This document shows positions 56,096 to 64,000 of a stretch of DNA of 64,000 nt, piece by piece. The DNA lies in the NCBI GenBank assembly GCA_949751835.1, contig CATKHK010000055.1:186001-250000 (forward strand). Direction: 5' to 3'. This DNA comes from Blepharisma japonicum. Its lineage: Eukaryota; Ciliophora; Heterotrichea; Heterotrichida; Blepharismidae. Each line of letters begins with the position of its first letter. Position 1 is the stretch's first letter. The notes under the pieces are model-generated. The model saw only the letters and a program-made list of their open reading frames with translations, made no database searches and was not told the origin of the DNA. Position numbers and translations under genes: made by a program.

Positions 56096-56677
56096 ATGTC
56101 TGATGATAATGATGATGGAAAGCTTGCTACTATTACTATATTGGCACTTTTATGCGTATGCTGCATGGGCTGCTGTTTATGTTTTTGCTGCAAAGTTAAA
56201 AGCGACACTCAAAGGGAAGTCAGATTATTTAGACGATTATTATTAGGAATTATAAGTAACAATATGTATGCTGTAGTCCCTGAACATATTTCAGTTCATG
56301 AAATTGACTTAGAAGCTTTTTTCCCAAGGTTTCCATTTGGAAATGACCTTAGTGTAAAAGATGAAGTTGCATGCTGTATTTGCTTCGAAGAGTAAAATTA
56401 ATTTAGATTTAACTCAAACTCATATGCAAGAAAGCTTCTATGCTGCCACGTTTTCCATGATACTTGTATAGATGAATGGTTTAAGCGACAGCCAGAACCT
56501 CGATGTCCTTTATGCAAGTCAGATCCTTTTCTATTACCCAAGAAGCCTAATTCTGAAGTTCGTGAAGTTAAAAAGCCAAGAGTAAAGAGAAGAGGAGAAA
56601 CTCTGAAGCCTCCAAATATTGTTTTTATCCCTCCTGAAACTGAAGAAAGTGGTATGCATTCATTTAGCTCTCCTTAA
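56096..56677 (+). CDS. Membrane-anchored RING-H2 finger protein
   Basis: 188 aa after removing a 15-nt intron (56392-56406); stop TAA at 56675-56677. Residues about 9-33 are one Cys-rich hydrophobic segment (TITILALLCVCCMGCCLCFC), likely a membrane anchor with palmitoylatable cysteines. The RING-H2 (about residues 92-138) is split by the intron: CCICFEE before it and LLCCHVFHDTCIDEW...CPLCKSDP after, giving Cys pair, Cys-His, His-Cys, Cys pair. A basic C-terminal tail of about 45 residues follows. Predicted E3 ubiquitin ligase at a membrane. Intron retention would remove the RING entirely. Confidence 0.88.
56392..56406 (+). other. 15-nt intron (RING-H2 gene)
   Basis: GTAAAATTAATTTAG, phase 2; TAA comes into frame if retained. 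It sits inside the RING finger. Confidence 0.93.
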
Positions 56678-57286
56678 TATGTGCTTTTATTATTATACAA
56701 ATTTGTATTTAGCCTTACTTATTAAAGTGGCTCACTATATAATTAATATCTTAAATCATCTCTTTTTTTTATATTGCTAAAAGTAACTAACTAGTACTGA
56801 CATAGTTAATGATTTAATATTTATTTTTAAAAAATTAAAATTCTGGCATCGAAAGATCAATCACAGGTCCTATATTTATATTTATAAAATGATTTTGCAA
56901 TTATAATTAATCATATTTTTGATTTATAGTATCATTGAATATGCAAATAAACAGGATTTTCATTTAAAAAATATTCAGTACAAGCTTTAATTCTGATTAA
57001 TGGAGTTACTAAGGAATTGTGATCGGTTTTCAAAAAAAATTTAAAAAAGATTGATAAAGAATTAAAAATTGATTTATAAGCTTCTATGAATAATAGTGCT
57101 AGTTATTTTACCAATTGTTAAGATTATGCATGCTTTTTAAGGGTAGAGTAAATGAAGCGATGCAAGCTAATCTATACTATTTAGATCATATAAAAGTATT
57201 TCATATATTATATATGATAGGGGTGGGAGCATGATCCCAGGATATTAGATTATGATCTATACTTAACCATTCGAAAACTAATTCTA
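56678..57286. other. Intergenic region with a small hairpin
   Basis: About 610 bp of AT-rich DNA between convergent genes. Near 57225-57242 a short TGGGA/TCCCA stem encloses GCATGA; no RNA family recognised. Confidence 0.35.
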
Positions 57287-60259
57287 TTATAGAGAATCTT
57301 TATTCTTATGTGTTTTAGTTTTTAGCTTCAAGTAAATACCAGTCGCAACTCCTAAAAAGGCAAGGCTTATAATAATCAAGCAAAAAATACTTCAATTTTC
57401 ATCTGTTTCATTCTCTCTTATTCAGCCTTCTCGGCTATTTTGTAAGAAAAAAGGATTTTTATTCTCACTTTCAAGGCTCCAGAAATGCTTGAGAACTCTT
57501 ATAGCGGAAAATGTTGCTAGCTCACAAGGCTTGAGAACTTGATCGCCTTGAAATCTGTCTTTATAGGATAAATCTGGATCAATTAATTGTATTCCAGTTT
57601 GGCTTTTCTTCTTAAAATCAATCTCTTTTCCGTTTTCTTCCCAGGGGGCTAAAATAACTGCTCTACTATATCCATCTAATAACATTCTTCGACCAAAACT
57701 GTAATTTTCAGAAGAAATTCCTGAATAGCTGTTCTTCAAATTTCAAAATCTAAATAAGAGTCGATTTTCTTTGATTACTGCACTTGATAAATATATATGA
57801 GAATAATTAAATCCGAGCTCATATTTTGATTTATATTTTCAATTTTCATTAAAATTGTAGGCATTTTTCATGTCTTTCACAGTCTCAAAGCTTACTGGGT
57901 CTCTGATCCAAAATTGATAAATATCAGCTTTAGTATTGAGCGAAGATTTCTTGAATTCAGGTTGAAAAAGTGGGCCTAATTCAATCATAAAATTGTAATT
58001 AGTAAAACTTTTATCATCTACTCCTTCTCCAAGCCCTAAGCTATCATCTAAAGGGGCATTTCTATGCATTAAAATTTCAAAGCTTGTGCAGTTAACAATT
58101 CCTAAACCTAATGAAAATTGTGGAAATATTTTAAATGCTTCTTTGCCCATACTAATTGCAAAACCCCCTGGAGCTGGATACATATTTTCACCCTTATCCT
58201 CTGGAATTAAAGGCTTTTTAATTTTGGTATTATTTTTATCAAGGTATATTTTTGAATCTAAATATTTCCTTATTCTCAAGTCTCCAGAATTTGAGGTATA
58301 AAATCAATCCCCAGCTAAAATATCGTTGCTTCTAAACCTAACCAGAATTTCTTTATTTTCAGTTGCATAAAGTCCATATTTCCAAATGAAATTTTTTTCT
58401 CCATATAAAATTATTTTTTGATAATAATGATCATAGTTTGGAATCTTTTCTTCAATTCTTTTCCATCTAACCTCCACAATATTTGCTACTGAACCCTGCC
58501 AAATTTCAAATGACTCGAGATTTAAATCAGAAATTGGATATCCCTCATTGGTTGGCTCAAAAAGATAAGCACCAGCTCGTTCAGCTGGATAAGACCAAAA
58601 CTCCTGGATTAGCTCATATTTCTTCTGCGAATTTTTAATGCTTTGAACGTATCCATGAGGGTCAAACTCTATTGAATAAAATTTATCTGAAACAATAACT
58701 CCCTGTTCTTTTAATATAAAAGGCTTAGAGCACAATGAGCACGGAGTTGTATGCACTGTTATGAAAAGAGTTACAAATGACAAAGCAGGGAGTGTTAATT
58801 TTAAGTAAATGGTATAAGCAGTTTTATTATGATTTGCTATGTATTCAGACTCAATATCTTCTCCTCGCCAGTTTTTGACTTCCAAATGCTGGATATCTGA
58901 ATCGATAGTAATTAAATCTACTTTATCTCAGTTAATTGAATTATAAAGGATGAGAACTTTATAAGGCAAAGCAAGCGAAAAATCAGACTTTTCCTTGGTA
59001 AACACTGAGGATATTGTTTCACATATAGCTTGATAGGCTTTTTCACAATCAGACTCTAATCTTACTTTGTAATCCTCGACAACTCATGGCTTGCTGGTCC
59101 CGGTTATTGCATCATGATGCAACGCTAAACTCGCATTATAAGCTTCAAATGCTTCTCCATGTATTAAAGATTTGGCAATTTCTGCTGCTCTAGCTAGCCT
59201 ATGGGCTTTATTTATAAGCTGCTTAAGAGAGGGTCTTGTGCTATAAAATCCAGTTCAGAACGCTGGGGTGATTTCTCTATAGCTTTGATAAGGAAAAAAA
59301 TCGCTGGAATACACAGGATATTTTTTATTCGATTTTTTAATATCTTCAAAGTATTCACTTGGCGTTGCAAATTTAATTTTTAACTGTTTATATAAGCCAG
59401 AATCCTTTTGCCAATCGATTAGTTGTTCAATTCTCTCGAACATTAGTCTTCCTTCAGTGATATTATTATAAAAGAAATCTCCTCCATATACCATCATTAA
59501 TTTTTTAGTTCTATATCCTTGAGATCAGTCTTTGCATTTATTGTAAAGCATTGCTACACTAATTATTCCTTACCATTCCCTAATATCAGCCTCAAGAGGT
59601 TTTGCATTACCAAAGCAAGGTCCATTATGGTTAGTTCTGAGAAAGAAAAGAGGATAGTAAAAATCATATAAAACATGTGTAAAAATTGACTCATTGCTAC
59701 CGAAATTTACTCCTTTTCATATAAATTCCATGCCTTGAGTTGTTTGCAGTTGGGATCTAAAATCTTCATTTATACGATTTATTACAAGAAATTCATACCC
59801 AAACTTTGAAAAAATTCCAGGTGTTAAAGCAGAATGCCCAAAAATATCAATTTGCCAGCCTGTTTTTACTTTATCGATGCCAAACTCTTTATGCAAGTAT
59901 TGGTGGCCAATTTCAATTTGCCTAATAATCATGTCAAAATCAGTGCTTGCCTCATCATTTTGAACATATCCTCCTCCTACTATCTCAATCCTTTTCTTTG
60001 CGACTAATTCCTTAAATTTGTTAGTGATTTTTTTATCTTCATTTTCTATTCACATTTTAAGAAAAGAAGTCTCTGATCAAGAAAATCGTCTATTCTCATC
60101 TTCTTCAAGTAAAGTAACTACATTTCTTAGAATGTTTTTTACTTTCAATTCAAAATATGTGTCAAATGTTTCAAGTCAGCCTGCATCGCAATGAGAATGA
60201 GGTATCAGATATAGCTCTAACCCTTCAGATATTACTTGAAGAAGGAAAAAAATTATCAT
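57287..60259 (-). CDS. Lysosomal-type alpha-mannosidase (GH38), downstream tandem copy
   Basis: ATG at 60259, 15-nt intron at 59559-59573, stop at 57287; 985 aa. At least ten Trp codons are TGA, which is why no long single frame is visible. Hydrophobic N-terminus (MIIFFLLQVISEG) as a signal peptide; GH38 catalytic start LIPHSHCDAGW with the zinc-binding His and Asp; nucleophile region TGWQIDIFGHSALTPGIF; SLALHHDAITGTSKPW; all present. A C-terminal hydrophobic anchor (SIFCLIIISLAFLGVATGIY) followed by a basic tail suggests membrane tethering, not usual in soluble lysosomal mannosidase. Tandem to its paralogue at 60319-63300 with 59 bp between. Trims mannose from N-glycans in lysosome or vacuole. 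Confidence 0.9.
59559..59573 (-). other. 15-nt intron (mannosidase, downstream copy)
   Basis: Minus-strand GTAAGGAATAATTAG, phase 2, at the same codon as in the paralogue. Confidence 0.9.
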
Positions 60260-60318
60260 TATAAACCCAATTTTAGATAATATCACTTAACTAATCGACT
60301 AACGCATTTTATTATTGA

Positions 60319-63300
60319 TTAGCTTGAGTCATCTTTAGTTTTATCTCTTTTCGTCTTGAACTTCAAATATAAAACAATACCAACTCCTACAGCAATAATG
60401 GCAATAATAATAAAACTCATATAGCCAAGTCCTTTCCAAGCTTCATTTTTTGGATTTACTTCAATCAATGTAGGGCTATTTTCTAAAAAGCCTTGTTGAT
60501 TGGGCTTGCTCACAAAGAAACCAAAATATGATTTCACTCGGCTGACAGGAAAAGTAGCAAGCTCATACGGTCTGAGAATTTGATCTCCTTTGAGCATATC
60601 TGGATCCCATATATCTCGATCAAGCAATAACCCAGTGCTTCTCTTGCTATTGAAATCAATCACCTTTCTATTTTTCCTCCAAGGTACTGGAATAAAGTCT
60701 TTGCAATATCCATCTAATAGTCTTCTTCTCCCAATATTGAAATTCTCAAAAGAAAGTCCTTGATAGCTATTTTTCAAATTCCACAATCTGAATAATAGCT
60801 GGCCTTCTTTTATGACAGCACTTGACAAATAAATATAAGGATTATTGAACCCAAACTCATATTTTGATATATATTCCCAATCTTTATTAAAACTAAAAGC
60901 ATTTTTCATATCACTTACTATTGCCAAGCTTGTTGGATCTTGTATCCAAAGTTGATAGATCTCAGTTTTTGCATTTAATGAAGATTTCTTAAACTCAGTT
61001 TGCGAGAGAGGACTTAATTCTGCCAAGAAATGATAATCAATATAAGTCTTATCATCAACTCCTTCCCCAAGTCCGAAATTATCATCCAAATACAAGTGTC
61101 GGTGCATCAAAATTTCTATGCTTTTCTGATAAACCATTCCTACTCCTAACGAAAATTGAGGAAACAGCTTAAATGCTTCTACTCCCATGTTTATTGCAAA
61201 GCCTCCTGGAATTGGATACATGTTTTCGCCTTTTTCATCTGGGTTCAAAGTTCTCAAACTTTTAGGCGTATTTCTGTCAGTGAATTCTTTTGAATCCAAG
61301 CATTTCCTGATTCTTAAATCTCCAGAATTTGAGGTATAGAATCAATCTCCTGCAGCTATATCTTTGCTTTTGATTCTCATAAGAATTTCTTGGTTCCCAG
61401 ATGCATAGATTCCATATTTCCAAATAAAGCTTTTTTCTCCAAATAAAATTAATTTTTGATAATAAGTGTCATGGATTTCTCTTTTTTCTACTGTTCTTTT
61501 CCATTTTACTTCAGCTATCATTGCTACTGGCCCTTTCCAAATTTTCAAGGAATGGAAGTCTAAATCCGGGATTTTATTTCCTGGATTTCCTGGCTCAAAA
61601 ATATAAGCTCCAGCTCGATCTGCATAATAAAGCCAGAATTCTTGAACAAATTCATATTTTTTGTGTAAAGTCTGAATACTTTGCACAAAACCACTGCTAT
61701 CAAACTCTATTGAATGATGATTGTCAAAAATTATTGAACTATTTTCTCTTAAAACAGAAGCCTGAGAGCATAATGAACAAGAAGTTGAGTGCTCTGTAAC
61801 GAAAATTGTTACAAAGGACATAGCTGGGAGAGTCATTTTGATGTATATAGAATAGTTATTTTTCTCTTCATTAGCTATGTATTGTGATTCAATATTTTCT
61901 CCTTTCCAATTTTTCAATTCTATGAACTGAGTATCTGATTCAATAATAATAACGTCTGTCTTGTCCCAGTTAATTGAGTTATAAAGCACAAGGACTTTAT
62001 AAGGTAAAGCAAGCGCAAAGCTTGCTTTTTTCTTGGTAAATGCTGACTGCATAGCTTCATGTATGGCTCGATATGCATCATCATAATCATACTTCAGCCT
62101 TCACTTGTAGTCTTTAGCAACCCAAGGCTTACTAGTCCCAGTTATCGCATCATGATGCAATGATAAGCTTGTATTATAAGCTATATATGCTTCTCCTTGA
62201 ATTAAAGCTTTCGCAATTTCAGCAGCTCTAACTAATCTGTGTGTCTTATTTATAAGCTGCTTTAATGCTGGCCGTGTTGTATAAAACCCAGTCCAAAATG
62301 CAGGGCGGTTTCCAAATCGATAACTTTGATAAGGGAAAAAGTCACTCTTATATACAGGGAATTTTGCATTTGATTTTCTGACTTCATCAAAATACTCAGT
62401 TGCCGTTGCAAATTTTATATCAAAATCTGGATATAGTCCAGAAAATTTCATCCAATCCATAACTTGCTCAAGTCTTTCGAAAATTAATTTTGCTTCTGGG
62501 AAATAGTTAAAAAAGAAGTCTCCTCCATATATCATCATAAGCTTGTCTGTTTTATAACCTCCCGACCATTCTAGACATGTGTTGTAAAGCCTTTCTGCGC
62601 TATTTAGAAATTACCAAGCTTTAATATCATTTTGAGTAGGCTTTGCATTACCGAAACAAGCATCAGGACTATTTGTTTGAAGAAAGCCTGGAGGATAGTA
62701 ATAGTCATATAAAACATGTGTAAAAAGTGCCTCATTGCTTCCAAAATTTACCCCTTTTCATATAAATTCCATGTCCCCTGAACCTCTTAACTGAGATCGA
62801 AATGCTTCGTTAATGCGATTAATAACAAGATATTCATAGCCAAACCTCGAAAAAATACCCGGAGTCAAAGCAGAATGACCAAAAATATCAATTTGCCATC
62901 CAGTTCTCACTCTATCAACTCCAAATTCTTTATACAGATATTGATGGCCAGTTTCAATTTGCCTTATAACCATATCAAAATCTGGATTTGCTTCATCCCC
63001 TTGCACATATCCTCCTCCCACAAATTCTATTTGGCCTTTTTTAACCAAGTCTCTGAATTTGTTTGTAATGTTTGCATGTTGATCATCCATTCACATTTTA
63101 AGATATGAAGTCTCTGACCAAACAAATTTCCTATTTTCATCTTCTTCAAGCAAAGTTACAACATTGTTTAAAATTGATTTTACTTTTGTTTGATAATAAG
63201 AATCAAAAGTTTCCAGTCAGCCAGGGTCGCAGTGAGAGTGTGGCACTATGAATAATTCTAATCCTTCGCAAAGTGTAAGGAGAAGGATCAAAATTATCAT
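60319..63300 (-). CDS. Lysosomal-type alpha-mannosidase (GH38), upstream tandem copy
   Basis: ATG at 63300, 15-nt intron at 62600-62614, TAA at 60319; 988 aa, with five Trp encoded by TGA. Signal peptide MIILILLLTLCEG; catalytic motif FIVPHSHCDPGWLETFD; nucleophile region RTGWQIDIFGHSALTPG; GDFFFNYFPEAKLIFERLEQ; LSLHHDAITGTSKPW; and mannosidase beta-domains to about residue 940. A C-terminal transmembrane anchor (YMSFIIIAIIAVGVGIVLYL, about 953-972) and lysine-rich tail follow. It shares intron position, signal-plus-anchor architecture and most motifs with the downstream copy but uses UGA less. The two are clearly duplicates that have diverged substantially. Glycan trimming in the lysosomal pathway is predicted. 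Confidence 0.92.
62600..62614 (-). other. 15-nt intron (mannosidase, upstream copy)
   Basis: Minus-strand GTAATTTCTAAATAG, phase 2, splitting a TG|C Cys codon exactly as in the paralogue. Confidence 0.92.
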
Positions 63301-64000
63301 TTTTATAAATGCCAAAGAATCGACATATTTTCAACACAACTAAAATGTGATGGATAAATAATATTTGACAAATAAACTTATTTAATTTTAAAAAATTATT
63401 GCGATTTAGATCTTAGTATTTCCTAAATATCCAAACTTCCGATATTTTGCTAAAATTTGAAGAGGAATAGTAAATGGATTAATTATTTAGTCATTTCCAT
63501 TATGCAAGTTTTCTCAATCAATCTCAATATTGAGTTCCCTTGCCACTGTCAAATATTAAATCACCACTCTTGAGTCTGTCCCTTTTTCTGAGCATCCCGC
63601 CTGTATCATAAATGTCTACTAGTTTGATCTAAACGGCTTATTGGCCTTTGGTTTACAGCTGCATTTTCAATTCTCAGGTAAAGATATCAATGTCCACAAG
63701 GTTTGAGTATCTGCTACCTTAATTAGAGGAAATAGAGTGAGCATCGTCGCTATTTGGGTTCTTGTTGGAGGCAATAGTTAAATAATTCATCAATCGAAAC
63801 TAATGTCATTATTAAAATTGCTGGCAGATGATTTCTGTTCGGAAGTATAAGAAATTAAAAAACAGCTATATTTGATTGCTAATATTTTTTATATTTTCTC
63901 GCATGAATGATGATATTTTATTAAAGTTAAGTGCTTAGCTTTTATAATAAAAATTATTTGTAATGATATTGAAACAATTTCTTAATGCTTTCTTCTGATG
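63301..64000. other. Upstream region of the mannosidase pair, no supported gene
   Basis: About 700 bp to the window edge. On the minus strand, 63485-63716 has a stretch of about 75 codons without TAA/TAG but no ATG and an implausibly high number of TGA codons; not called as a gene. Otherwise AT-rich. Confidence 0.35.

Noticed and set aside
57225-57242. Small TGGGA/TCCCA hairpin as an RNA gene or terminator
   Set aside because: Five-bp stem alone in AT-rich DNA; too small to support a call.
63485-63716. Minus-strand open stretch of about 75 codons, with short runs that look protein-like
   Set aside because: No ATG, four TGA codons in a short stretch, neighbouring frames look equally plausible, and no 15-16 nt intron connects it to an upstream start. 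A loose resemblance to mannosidase C-terminal sequence did not hold in order.

Overview
This window looks like a somatic (macronuclear) chromosome segment from a heterotrich ciliate, most likely Blepharisma or a close relative. The sequence shows three things that point there. First, TGA falls at conserved tryptophan positions in many recognisable proteins (NOT box, CDPK EF-hand region, casein kinase 1, alpha-mannosidase), while TAA and TAG still end genes, so UGA is read as Trp. Second, introns are extremely short: I can place twelve GT..AG introns, eleven of 15 nt and one of 16 nt. Third, the DNA is AT-rich, gene-dense and full of ciliate-type signalling kinases. Coordinates given for genes with introns include the introns. 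All gene joins across TGA or across introns are my reading of the sequence, with no transcript data.

Layout. 1-3 kb: the edge of a minus-strand gene, a coiled-coil protein with a GAS2-like domain, and a U1 snRNA gene. 3-10 kb: a MYND finger-Aurora-like kinase fusion, a permuted papain-fold protein, a PACS-like sorting protein and a coiled-coil protein. 10-22 kb: a kinesin, a coiled-coil protein, a transcription-type cyclin, a methyltransferase, a membrane-anchored bZIP factor, a stand-alone NOT3/5 box, the proteasome ATPase RPT6 and a four-cNBD cGMP-dependent kinase. 22-32 kb: alpha-tubulin with an unusually long upstream region, a PLAC8 protein, a PH+PHR protein, casein kinase 1 and PLAA/Ufd3. 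32-44 kb: a MAPKKK, a CDPK, an acyl-CoA oxidase with one frame break, a voltage-sensor-linked phosphodiesterase, a decayed Rab-like gene, a basic unknown protein and a RING protein back-to-back with a propeller-like protein. 44-56 kb: an amino-acid transporter, a DYRK kinase, a CUE-like protein, and a very tight head-to-tail trio of ATG1/ULK kinase, CEP44 and a giant coiled-coil protein. 56-64 kb: a membrane RING-H2 protein and two tandem alpha-mannosidases.

The genes do not form one pathway. Recurrent themes are cytoskeleton and basal body (tubulin, kinesin, CEP44, coiled-coils, GAS2-like), Ca2+/cyclic-nucleotide/voltage signalling (PKG, CDPK, VSD-PDE, CK1, MAPKKK, DYRK) and proteostasis/autophagy (RPT6, PLAA, ATG1/ULK, RING proteins, lysosomal mannosidases). 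No integrated virus-like element, transposon, CRISPR array, telomere repeat or tRNA was recognised.
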